A stretch of DNA of 64,000 bases. Source: Enterococcus dispar ATCC 51266. GTDB lineage: Bacteria; Bacillota; Bacilli; Lactobacillales; Enterococcaceae. The DNA is taken from the NCBI RefSeq assembly GCF_000406945.1, contig NZ_KE136354.1, positions 898,101 through 962,100 on the forward strand. The letters are read 5' to 3'. The translations under genes were made by a program, and so were the position numbers. Positions 7,949 through 15,692 of the stretch are shown one piece after another. Each line of letters starts with the position of its first letter. The stretch's first letter is position 1. The notes beneath the pieces were generated by a model. That model saw only the letters and a list, made by a program, of their open reading frames with translations, made no database searches and was not told where the DNA came from.

Positions 7949-8015
7949 CAACACTTTCAACACATCGCCTGCTTATGTAGATAGTGTTGAGATGTATATT
8001 AAAATGTGTTGAAAG
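7949..8015. promoter_or_regulatory. Candidate upstream activator (enhancer) repeats
   Basis: A perfect 12-base inverted repeat, CTTTCAACACAT (7954-7965) and ATGTGTTGAAAG (8004-8015), encloses a second pair, CAACACT (7949-7955) and AGTGTTG (7983-7989). They lie about 70 to 135 bases upstream of the predicted sigma-54 start, the usual place for enhancer-binding activators, so they are the likely LevR-type binding sites. Confidence 0.65.
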
Positions 8016-8263
8016 AGTCCATCTTCTTTATTGCGACTTATTACCTTCAGAATTACAGAAGAAAATTTTCAACTTTCCTAGAAAAAAACACTTCAATTGT
8101 GACAAATACATCAAATATGCTAAGGACTGCAAATATCCATGGGCCATCCATATTGTATGTTTTACCTGATAACAAAAGTTGAACGGACTCCTTCAGCTCT
8201 TAAACAAGAGACTTGATATATTGATATTATTCATTGTTGAAATCATATAATTCCTTTACATAC
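8016..8263. other. Intergenic stretch with a terminator-like decayed repeat
   Basis: No supported gene. At 8176-8214 lies a segment that resembles 12246-12280: both carry, on the minus strand, TTAAGAGCTGAA followed by a short loop and a CCGTTCAAC/CCGCTCAGC arm with a T run. Confidence 0.4.
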
Positions 8264-8296
8264 AAAAAAAGCAGTCATCAATAATTGATGACTGCC
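8264..8296 (-). terminator. Terminator of the wall hydrolase gene
   Basis: Minus strand GCAGTCATCAAT / ATTGATGACTGC hairpin followed by seven T. It lies 15 bases after the stop codon at 8311. Confidence 0.9.
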
Positions 8297-8310
8297 GAGA
8301 TTTATTTTGT

Positions 8311-10797
8311 TTATTTTGGTGCAACGTACGTTACATTATTGGAACGTGCGATACTATTTGGAATAATGCGATATGAAACCGTTGAGGGACTTACAACATT
8401 TCCTTCTGAGACTAAGATTCCATCAGGACCAACCGCTTCGACAAAAGCTACATGTCCATAAGCTGAGCTAGAACCGGCGATACCAGGATGGAAACTTACA
8501 GCATAGCCTACCTTTGGCACAGCAGTTGTTTTATAGCCTAACCGTGAACCTTTTTGGCCCCATTCACCACCATTGCCCATGAAGTTATCGACATGACCAC
8601 CAAGCTGGGTAATTCGGTTGTATACATACCAAGTACATTGCCCCACTGGATATGAGCCCGAAGTATTGTAGTTTTTACCATTATAATCCGGGAAAATCAT
8701 CTTGTTTCGATAGTAAGCCGGAATATTTTGGCGGGATTGAATAATCATTCCTGTTTGCGTTCCTTCAGGTGTTTTGGGTTCATCGTATTGCGTAAGATGA
8801 TACGCCGCAATAATAGAGTTTAATTTGTTACTATATTGAGTATCGGTCGCGTATTTTCCCATTAAGTGATTAGTCGCTTGTAAGTAATTCCCTGCTTCTG
8901 ATCGCCATGCATCTTGATAAAAGCTATCGTTACCAGCGATACCTCCACGGATTAATTCAACGTAATCTTCTAGTGATTCTTTGTAGCTAGGATAACTTCT
9001 GAAATTAGCCGTAATTTGATACAATTCACCATTGCCCTTATCCTCCATGGTCTTCATCGCAACAGAAGAACCCGAATGGGAACCTTTAATACCAAATAAA
9101 TTGTAATACGGGGCTTGGGATAAGCCACTTCCACCAGAGCCACTTTCTAAAATAGCTTGCGCAATCATGACAGAAGCAAAAACATCATATTTCAAGCCTA
9201 ATTCTCTTGCATTATCTGCAATTGTATCGATAAAACGCTGCGTAATCGGATTTTTCTTAAAATCAATTGTAGCAGCGTAGCTTGCCAAAGTTTTTTCGCC
9301 TTTTTTAGTTAGTTTCAAATCGGTAGGCATGCTTATAGCAAATGTTGGATTTTCAATCACGCCATACTTTTCCGTTAACAATGAACTTTCTTTTTGATCA
9401 GCTTGTTTCTCTCCATCAGCTTCGATTTTCACCACACCAGCGGCATTTACTTCATAACCTTGAAGGGTAAAAATTTGAACGCCAGGTAATGCTTTAGAAT
9501 TTGTTTCATTAGTCTCGCTTTTTTCTTTATTAGCATTTGCTTGATTTTTCTTAGCTTCTTCTTTTAATTCGCGTTGCTCTTTTAGTGCTTCGTGATTTTC
9601 ATCTGTAGCCATCATATATTTTCCTTGACCCAAATATACAGCCACTTTGTTCACTTGCTTATCTTGCCAAAAAAGCAAATCTCCCGGTTGCGCTTTTTCA
9701 AGTGAAATTTCTGAACCAACTTTTTTCATTTCTTCATAAGTATCACCCAGGGCTGCACCGAATATTTCGCGATACAAATAATTAGGCAAGCTTAGATTGT
9801 TGAAGGCGTCCGGTGCTTTTCCATCCTTTTCAAAAGGCTTATTCAAAGTTTTTAAGGCAGCGGCAATCAATGCTGCTTGTTTTTTATCTTTAAAACTACT
9901 CAATAATGGCAATTCGAAACCATTCAAATTGGAATCCGTCAAGCTGTCGACAACCAAATTACTATCTAGTTGCTTAGAGCTTTCAGTTTGGTTAGGTCCT
10001 TGCGTATCTTGTTTTGACGTTGTTGCCTGGCTAGTACTAGGTTTTGGTTTTTTATTATGACTTGTGACATTTGGTTTGTTGGTAACTGGTTTGTTGACAG
10101 CCGGTTTATTTTGCGCTGGTTTATTGGGTGTTGGCTGCGGCTTAGGATCTGGCTTTGGTTTGGGATCCGGTTTAGCAGCTTCTGCCTTTACTAAAGCATT
10201 GATTGCCTTTTGCAAATCGTTTTGGGCTTTCCCAACTTGATCAATTGTTGCATCCTCATTTTTCAATATTCCGTTTGCAATCTGGATTTGTGTTTGTAAT
10301 GCTTTAAAAGAAGCTGGTGTATAGTCGCTGGCATTAAAAGTAGCCGCTTTTGTTAGTAACCTTTGTAGATTAGATTTATCTGCTTTAAACTCTAGGCCGT
10401 TTAAAAGAATATTGATATTTTCCGCACATGTTGTCACACTAACTTGGTCCGCTTCATTATCAGCCAACAATGTTTTTGCTTGATCATATAATTCGGCAAA
10501 ACGTTCACTAGGATAAGTTGATGGACGATATTGTTGCGCATTTGCTATTGCTTCTTCCAAAAGTTTAAACTCTTGTTCCAATTTTGTTTTATCAACCACC
10601 ACAGGTGAAGGTTCAGGAACTTGTTCTTCACTACTCTCTTGGTTTACTGTTTCCGTTGTATTTTCTTGCTCTGCTTGACTAGAACCACTAGTAGCAGCTA
10701 CATTTGCATAAGCTGGCGCGCTTTGAGAAAACAATACCAACAACACACTAAATGCTGAAAGTGCACGTCTCAAACGCAAACTATTTCTTTTTTTCAT
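8311..10797 (-). CDS. Secreted multidomain peptidoglycan hydrolase (NlpC/P60-like, glucosaminidase, CHAP)
   Basis: This 828-residue exported protein has a signal peptide (residues 1-31, AYA-N cleavage) and two helical repeats of about 60 residues (65-205), followed by a proline/lysine/asparagine-rich spacer (208-262). Residues 305-395 look like an NlpC/P60 domain (PGDLLFW, VAVYLGQGKYMMA), but the catalytic Cys (DCSGF motif) and the His (HVGIYLG motif) are both replaced, so it is probably inactive. A glucosaminidase domain with Glu551 in AILESGSG spans about 517-670. A C-terminal CHAP domain has Cys721 (GQCTWYV) and His782 (YGHVAFVE). It probably cuts glycan and stem peptides during wall growth or cell separation. 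A weak WalR-like box lies upstream at 10885-10901. Confidence 0.85.
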   Translation of the reverse strand: MKKRNSLRLRRALSAFSVLLVLFSQSAPAYANVAATSGSSQAEQENTTETVNQESSEEQVPEPSPVVVDKTKLEQEFKLLEEAIANAQQYRPSTYPSERFAELYDQAKTLLADNEADQVSVTTCAENINILLNGLEFKADKSNLQRLLTKAATFNASDYTPASFKALQTQIQIANGILKNEDATIDQVGKAQNDLQKAINALVKAEAAKPDPKPKPDPKPQPTPNKPAQNKPAVNKPVTNKPNVTSHNKKPKPSTSQATTSKQDTQGPNQTESSKQLDSNLVVDSLTDSNLNGFELPLLSSFKDKKQAALIAAALKTLNKPFEKDGKAPDAFNNLSLPNYLYREIFGAALGDTYEEMKKVGSEISLEKAQPGDLLFWQDKQVNKVAVYLGQGKYMMATDENHEALKEQRELKEEAKKNQANANKEKSETNETNSKALPGVQIFTLQGYEVNAAGVVKIEADGEKQADQKESSLLTEKYGVIENPTFAISMPTDLKLTKKGEKTLASYAATIDFKKNPITQRFIDTIADNARELGLKYDVFASVMIAQAILESGSGGSGLSQAPYYNLFGIKGSHSGSSVAMKTMEDKGNGELYQITANFRSYPSYKESLEDYVELIRGGIAGNDSFYQDAWRSEAGNYLQATNHLMGKYATDTQYSNKLNSIIAAYHLTQYDEPKTPEGTQTGMIIQSRQNIPAYYRNKMIFPDYNGKNYNTSGSYPVGQCTWYVYNRITQLGGHVDNFMGNGGEWGQKGSRLGYKTTAVPKVGYAVSFHPGIAGSSSAYGHVAFVEAVGPDGILVSEGNVVSPSTVSYRIIPNSIARSNNVTYVAPK

Positions 10798-10884
10798 AGA
10801 GCAACCCCCTTTTATTACCTCGCTATTATATTATCACAAATTCTCATTAAATTCTAAGCAAGAACGACCATTAAATTAAAATAA

Positions 10885-10901
10885 CTAACGTAACGATAAC
10901 A
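10885..10901 (-). promoter_or_regulatory. Weak WalR-like box upstream of the wall hydrolase
   Basis: Minus strand TGTTAT-N5-CGTTAG agrees with TGTWAH-N5-TGTWAH at 10 of 12 defined positions. A TAGAAT that could be a -10 lies at 10851-10856. The call is tentative and rests partly on the gene being a wall hydrolase. Confidence 0.3.
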
Positions 10902-10908
10902 AGATTGC

Positions 10909-10949
10909 AAAAAAAGAATCCTACAGTCCCATGGGATACAGTAGGATTC
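10909..10949 (-). terminator. Terminator downstream of the GNAT gene
   Basis: Minus strand stem GAATCCTAC / GTAGGATTC (arms 10941-10949 and 10916-10924) with an inner self-complementary TCCCATGGGA, then seven T. It lies about 90 bases after the acetyltransferase stop codon. Confidence 0.85.
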
Positions 10950-11039
10950 AGATTAAGACGGGAGCAATTCAACCATTTTTAATAAATAAATTTCATTATT
11001 TTGACGCTAGTTTTTCTAAAAACAAAAGTATAAATAACT

Positions 11040-11558
11040 TTATTTTTCAAAATACAATTGGTAAGCATTTCGCATACCAGATGGAATAGGAAAATGAACT
11101 TGACCACAATAAATAAAACCTAACGTTTCAATCGTTTTAATCATCGGCTTATTTTCAGGGTATGTATCAATTCTGATATCCTTGTAACCTTCTTCATGAG
11201 CCACTTCTATTAATTCTCCTAAAAAGCGACGCGCAATACCTTGTCCAGTAAAGTTTTTATTTACAGCCACACGATGAATGGCAATATAGCCGTTAGAATC
11301 TTCTTTGATCCATTTACCCGTAATCGCACTATATACAGGATCAACGCCTTTTACAAGACTGGCAACGGCGACAATTTTTCCCTGGACGATGGCGATCCAA
11401 CAAAAACGATTGACAATGTCTGTCGCCATTTGTTTACTATCGGGACCATAGCCGTTTTGCCATTGCGGTAATCCTTGTTGCTGCAGTGAAATACGGCCAT
11501 CTTCAATTATCTTCATAATATCTGGTAGAATATTTAACGTAGCTAACTGTATTTGCAT
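11040..11558 (-). CDS. GNAT-family N-acetyltransferase
   Basis: This is a 172-residue cytosolic acyl-CoA N-acetyltransferase. Motif A, the acetyl-CoA pyrophosphate loop, is seen as HRVAVNKNFTGQGIARRFLG, with the Q/RxxGxG/A signature near residues 105-110, followed by motif B around DIRIDTYPENKPMIKTIETLGFIYCG. The acceptor substrate cannot be told from sequence. It follows the signal peptidase gene by 14 bases and shares its terminator, so the two are probably co-transcribed. Confidence 0.88.
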   Translation of the reverse strand: MQIQLATLNILPDIMKIIEDGRISLQQQGLPQWQNGYGPDSKQMATDIVNRFCWIAIVQGKIVAVASLVKGVDPVYSAITGKWIKEDSNGYIAIHRVAVNKNFTGQGIARRFLGELIEVAHEEGYKDIRIDTYPENKPMIKTIETLGFIYCGQVHFPIPSGMRNAYQLYFEK

Positions 11559-11572
11559 TTTAAACTCCTTTA

Positions 11573-12082
11573 CTAAAATAGACGAAAAGAACTAATGGGA
11601 TAAAAACGTAAACGAAATGCTCCGATAATTTCATCTCGATGAATCGATCCAAAATTACGACTATCCGTGGAATGATCGCGATTATCACCTAAGACAAAAT
11701 ACTCTCCTTTGGGAATTTGATAAATAAAATTATCCATTTCCCATACCATGTCTCCGGTTTTAAAATTTTCATTTGTAGCTTTATCATCAATGTATAAATC
11801 GTTATTCTTGTACTCAATTTTTTCACCTGGCAGACCAACTACGCGCTTAATAAATTTTTCTTCTTCACTAAATTGATCAGGATTTTTCAATACTACGATA
11901 CTAAAGCGTTGCAATTTGCCAATTTTCAATGCGAAGCCACGATCACTGTCATAAAGAGTTGGTGCCATAGAAGACCCGTCCACAATTACAGGTGAGAAAA
12001 TGAATATTCGAATGATTACTAAAATGGCAATAAAACCACCGAAAATCCCGATATCTCGAAGCGATATCTTCATTTTTTTCAT
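11573..12082 (-). CDS. lepB: Signal peptidase I (type I leader peptidase)
   Basis: This membrane serine protease releases exported proteins from their signal peptides. It has one N-terminal transmembrane segment (about 10-30) and the box B nucleophile in GSSMAPT (Ser38 in the numbering used here). The general base is Lys79 in KFIKRVVGLPG (box D), and LGDNRDHSTDSRNFG (box E) follows. At 169 residues it is of the short Gram-positive type. ATG 12082 is preferred, because the GTG two codons earlier abuts the AGGAGG site. Its substrates would include the secreted wall proteins of this window. Confidence 0.93.
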   Translation of the reverse strand: MKKMKISLRDIGIFGGFIAILVIIRIFIFSPVIVDGSSMAPTLYDSDRGFALKIGKLQRFSIVVLKNPDQFSEEEKFIKRVVGLPGEKIEYKNNDLYIDDKATNENFKTGDMVWEMDNFIYQIPKGEYFVLGDNRDHSTDSRNFGSIHRDEIIGAFRLRFYPISSFRLF

Positions 12083-12242
12083 ATACACCCTCCTTTGACA
12101 GATTTAATTGAGTTGAAATGGTTAAAACAACATTAAAAAAATATTAATCAATACGAAAGCCGCACTATAATGTGTAACTTCTCATAATTAATATATAACA
12201 ACCCTATCGCCATTTCAATGAATATCCTTTTATTGTAGAAGA

Positions 12243-12270
12243 TAAAAAAGCTGAGCGGCGTCGTTCAGCT
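12243..12270 (-). terminator. Terminator-like hairpin upstream of lepB
   Basis: Minus strand AGCTGAACG / CGCTCAGCT (nine pairs, one G-U) followed by six T. No gene ends directly before it, since pyrDA has its own terminator at 12392-12428. It either ends an unseen short RNA from 12271-12390 or acts as a second-line terminator. Confidence 0.6.
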
Positions 12271-12391
12271 CTTAAGCGATTTATCAAGTTGTCGTCTTAG
12301 TGCCGTAGAAAGTTCGTTCGTGAAGCTAAATCCCAATAACCTTAGTATATCATCTTATCCCTTGTAAAAATCCTATAATCTTTTTACTCAT

Positions 12392-12428
12392 AAAAAAAGA
12401 TTGCACTAAAAAGTGCAGTCTTTTTTAT
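12392..12428. terminator. Terminator of pyrDA
   Basis: Stem GATTGCACT / AGTGCAGTC (one G-U) with runs of seven A and six T on the two sides; it can act in both directions. It lies two bases past the pyrDA stop codon. Confidence 0.85.
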
Positions 12429-12429
12429 T

Positions 12430-13362
12430 TTATGCAATAGTTTTTAATTGCCCACGAAAGTCAGCAATTGTTTTGTATCCTTTTGCTTTCATAATAGCAG
12501 TTAACTCTTCTTGCAACCGATCAAAAATCATTGGGCCTTCTTTTTGTAGCTGTGTACCTACTTGGAGCATCGTTGCACCACATAATAAATGTTCGTAGGC
12601 ATCTTGACCCGTTATAATGCCGCCGGTTCCAATAATTTTAATTTCAGGCTTTAGCCGGGTATAAAATGCCCGCACATTGGCTAACGCTGTCGGTTTTACA
12701 TATTCCCCACCAATTCCACCAAAGCCATCTTTGGGCTTAATGACAACTTGATCACTAGTTGGATCAATATACAATCCATTACCAATACTGTTAATGGAAT
12801 TCACATAAGTTAGCGGATATTTATTTAAAATTGCTGCCATTTGATCAAAATGAGCCATATCAAAATACGGAGGTAATTTTACCCCTAACGGTTTAGTGAA
12901 AAATTCAAAGATCCGCGATAATGTTTTATCTGTCAACTCAAAATCATAGGCAACTTGTGGTTTCCCTGGAACATTGGGACAAGACAAATTCAATTCCGTT
13001 ACACCTTTAAAATCACTTGCTTCAATTTCTTTTAACATAGCAATATTCTCTGCTACACTCATACCCGCTACTGAGAAAAATAGTGGTCGTTCTGTTCTTT
13101 CTTGTTGTTGTAAAGCATACTCCAAATAATATTTAAAACCTAGATTAGGAAGGCCCATTGAGTTAATACTGCCTAAGGGAACGTCAAAGTATCTTGGTGC
13201 AGGATTGCCATCTCGTTTTTCCGGCGTGGCACTTTTCATAATATATGCTCCTGCGTTTGAAACAGCCAGCTCATCAAGTTCACTAGTCGTCATACAATGG
13301 ACGCCAGATGCGTTCATAAAAGGGTTATCAAAATCAAAATCTAAGAAGTTGGTGGTTAACAC
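12430..13362 (-). CDS. pyrDA: Dihydroorotate dehydrogenase, class 1A (fumarate-dependent)
   Basis: This is a 310-residue cytosolic FMN enzyme that oxidises dihydroorotate to orotate in pyrimidine synthesis. The active-site cysteine lies in the loop [14 protein letters not shown], as in Lactococcus PyrDA (Cys130). Other family marks are NASGVHCM at the N-terminus, [13 protein letters not shown] and the FMN phosphate site [19 protein letters not shown]. The proline/glycine pattern after NLSCPN fits class 1A rather than the PyrK-dependent 1B. It starts with GTG, with GAGG eight bases upstream. It stands alone rather than in a pyr operon, which is typical of 1A genes. Confidence 0.94.
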   Translation of the reverse strand: MLTTNFLDFDFDNPFMNASGVHCMTTSELDELAVSNAGAYIMKSATPEKRDGNPAPRYFDVPLGSINSMGLPNLGFKYYLEYALQQQERTERPLFFSVAGMSVAENIAMLKEIEASDFKGVTELNLSCPNVPGKPQVAYDFELTDKTLSRIFEFFTKPLGVKLPPYFDMAHFDQMAAILNKYPLTYVNSINSIGNGLYIDPTSDQVVIKPKDGFGGIGGEYVKPTALANVRAFYTRLKPEIKIIGTGGIITGQDAYEHLLCGATMLQVGTQLQKEGPMIFDRLQEELTAIMKAKGYKTIADFRGQLKTIA

Positions 13363-13491
13363 AAAATCGCCTCATTTCATTTGGTTGGCCTTAGCATAGC
13401 GATTTTTTAATATAAATTCAATAGTATCTTTAGTAACTCTGCAAAAAACAACAGATTCGTTCGCCTTTACCTATTTTTAGAAAACAGATGA

Positions 13492-13520
13492 TTTACAAAT
13501 AGACAAAAACAAGTTATTAT
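13492..13520 (+). promoter_or_regulatory. Sigma-A promoter of the MIP18-family gene
   Basis: TTTACA (13492-13497), 17-base spacer, TATTAT (13515-13520), 30 bases upstream of the ATG at 13551. Confidence 0.7.
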
Positions 13521-13550
13521 TTGAAAAGAATTCTAAAAGGGGTTGCTGTT

Positions 13551-13886
13551 ATGAATGAAACGCGTAGTAAACAAGAAGTTGAAGAGATTAAAGAGCGTAT
13601 TTTAACTGCTTTAGAAACTGTGATTGACCCTGAATTAGGGATAGATATAGTCAATCTTGGTCTAATATATGATATTGAATTTGAAAGCGAAACTGGTGAA
13701 ACAATCATCAAAATGACGTTAACTACAATGGGCTGTCCTTTAGCAGATATTTTAACCGATCAAATTCATCAAGCTTTAGTTGAGGTGCCAGAAGTTACCA
13801 AAACAGAAGTAAAGTTAGTTTGGTATCCAGCTTGGACAACTGACAAGATGAGTCGTTATGCCCGAATTGCCTTAGGGATTCGTTAG
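13551..13886 (+). CDS. MIP18/DUF59-family Fe-S cluster assembly factor (SufT/PaaD-like)
   Basis: This 111-residue protein of the DUF59 (MIP18) family takes part in maturation of iron-sulfur proteins. The family marks are DPELGIDIVNLGLIYDI (about 27-43) and TTMGCPLADIL, with the reactive Cys in MGCP. I start it at the ATG at 13551 because AAGGGG lies eight bases upstream; a start 30 bases earlier would overlap the promoter. It is a single gene between pyrDA and the split ATPase. Its product could serve the Fe-S enzymes seen elsewhere here (NifJ, NfnAB, the Rad3-like helicase), but that is inference. Confidence 0.88.
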   Translation: MNETRSKQEVEEIKERILTALETVIDPELGIDIVNLGLIYDIEFESETGETIIKMTLTTMGCPLADILTDQIHQALVEVPEVTKTEVKLVWYPAWTTDKMSRYARIALGIR

Positions 13887-13900
13887 ACTTTATACTATCT

Positions 13901-13948
13901 AAAAAGCGTATGCGTCACACAACTTGGTGAAACGCATACGCTTTTTTT
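13901..13948. terminator. Bidirectional terminator between the MIP18 gene and the ATPase
   Basis: Stem AGCGTATGCGT (13905-13915) / ACGCATACGCT (13932-13942), flanked by five A and seven T. It serves both convergent genes. Confidence 0.93.
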
Positions 13949-13989
13949 CTGTTGCGATACTTTGCTGGAACAAGCAAATACTTAGTAGC

Positions 13990-15687
13990 CTATTTTTGCG
14001 TGTTAGCTCTTTTTAATCGGATTAATTTATCACATTCTGTAATTGCTAAGATGATAACTCCTGCAATAAGTGCAATCCCCCATTCCAATGGCGATAAAGC
14101 ACCTGTATAAAACCAAGTTTGCATAATTGGCAGGTACGTTAACATGAGTTGCAATAAAAGCATGACCCCAATGATCACAAAAGCTTTCGGATTTGTAAAG
14201 AAGTTCTTGGAAAAAAGCGGCGCTTTCGTGCGGATATTGAACAAGTAAAAAATCTTACTTAAGACAACAATATTAATCATCATCGTACTAGCAACTCTGG
14301 TTGTGACACCTTGTGAAAGTAACCACTCATAAGCGACAAGGCTTATAGCTCCTACTAAAATTGAAACATATCCCATTTGAAAAATATCATGACGATTAAA
14401 AATCTTTCCCTTTGCTTGGCGTGGTTTTTTTGACATAATATTTTTTTCTGCCGGTTCAAAAATGAAGGCAAATTGAATTGTAATCGCCGAAACCATGTTA
14501 ATCCAAAGAAGTTGAGTTGGCTGTAATGGCATGTCTTTTTGCAATAAGATTGTAAAAGCAATAATCAAGCCTTCTGCAAAAGAAGTGGGAAGCAAAAAGA
14601 GAATACTTTTTTTGATATTGTCATAGATGCGCCTACCTTCACGGATAGCAATAGCCATTGTTCCAAAATTATCATCAGTTAAGATCATATCTGCTGAATC
14701 TTTGGCGACATCTGTCCCCTTTTTGCCCATTGCAACACCGATATCAGCTTTTTTTAAGGCAGGTGCATCATTGACTCCGTCTCCTGTCATGGCAGTTACT
14801 AAACCATTTCGTTGCAAGGCGGCGATAATTTCCAACTTGTTTTTAGGCGTCGTACGAGCAAATACTTGATTCTCAATTACCGCCTGCTCCAGTTCGGATG
14901 AAGACATTTGATCTAGTTGCCCACCAGTCACAACTGAAATTTCCGGTGCCAAATTCAATTTTTCAGCCACAGCTTTTGCTGTTAGCGGATGATCGCCAGT
15001 AATCATTTTAACTTGAACCCCTGCCCGGTTCATCTCTTTTAAAGCAGGAATAACGGCCTCTTCAGGAGGATCAATGATTCCAGCCACCCCTAAAAAGTTA
15101 ATACCCGTTGCTAAAAGCTCTGGTGTAATTTCAGTGATATTTGCCGGGACAAATTTGTAGCCAACCGCTACAACACGTTTACCTTGTTCGGACAAAGTAG
15201 TGACTTGTTGCAACCAGTATGGCTCATCAAACTTTGATTCTGCATGAGCTTTTGCCATTAAAAACAGTTTATCAGGGGAGCCTTTAATAAATAGCAAACG
15301 TTGCTTTTCTTTAGTTTCGACAAGTTTGGCAATATAACGATAATCTGAGTCAAAAGGCAACATATCAATTTCTTTATACCTCGGTTGATTGGGAAATTGA
15401 AATTGCTTATAATAAAGTGTCAGAAAGGCTCCATCAGTTGGTTCTCCATTAATCTTCCAGCCGTCTTCTTGAACTAGAACAGTATCATTTGCTTCAAAAC
15501 CAGCTTCTAAAAACAACTTTAATTCTTCATCTAACAAAACAGTTTTATTTTCACTGGTAGTGATGTTGCCAATTGGTGCATACCCATCACCAGTAACACT
15601 TAACTTACGTTTTGAGAGGATGATTTCTTTAACTGTCATTTCATTCTTGGTTAAGGTTCCGGTTTTATCTGTAGCAATAACGGCCAC
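13990..15687 (-). CDS. P2-type cation-transporting ATPase, 3' fragment
   Basis: This is the C-terminal 565 residues of a calcium/sodium-type (P-IIA) ATPase. It opens almost at the phosphorylation motif DKTGTLTKN (its Asp is the phosphorylated residue), then carries the nucleotide-binding domain, MITGDHPLTAKAVAE, the hinge TGDGVNDAPALKKADIGVAMG and six hydrophobic C-terminal helices. It lacks the first transmembrane bundle and actuator domain, which are encoded by the adjoining frame. The reading frame is open back beyond this start through LPAVETLGSVAV, showing that it is the continuation of the 5' fragment and not a separate gene. Confidence 0.85.
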   Translation of the reverse strand: MAVIATDKTGTLTKNEMTVKEIILSKRKLSVTGDGYAPIGNITTSENKTVLLDEELKLFLEAGFEANDTVLVQEDGWKINGEPTDGAFLTLYYKQFQFPNQPRYKEIDMLPFDSDYRYIAKLVETKEKQRLLFIKGSPDKLFLMAKAHAESKFDEPYWLQQVTTLSEQGKRVVAVGYKFVPANITEITPELLATGINFLGVAGIIDPPEEAVIPALKEMNRAGVQVKMITGDHPLTAKAVAEKLNLAPEISVVTGGQLDQMSSSELEQAVIENQVFARTTPKNKLEIIAALQRNGLVTAMTGDGVNDAPALKKADIGVAMGKKGTDVAKDSADMILTDDNFGTMAIAIREGRRIYDNIKKSILFLLPTSFAEGLIIAFTILLQKDMPLQPTQLLWINMVSAITIQFAFIFEPAEKNIMSKKPRQAKGKIFNRHDIFQMGYVSILVGAISLVAYEWLLSQGVTTRVASTMMINIVVLSKIFYLFNIRTKAPLFSKNFFTNPKAFVIIGVMLLLQLMLTYLPIMQTWFYTGALSPLEWGIALIAGVIILAITECDKLIRLKRANTQK

Positions 15688-15692
15688 CGAAC

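Noticed and set aside
7984-8169. 61-codon plus-strand frame upstream of the PTS operon
   Set aside because: It overlaps the enhancer repeats, has no ribosome site before its ATG and no family resemblance.
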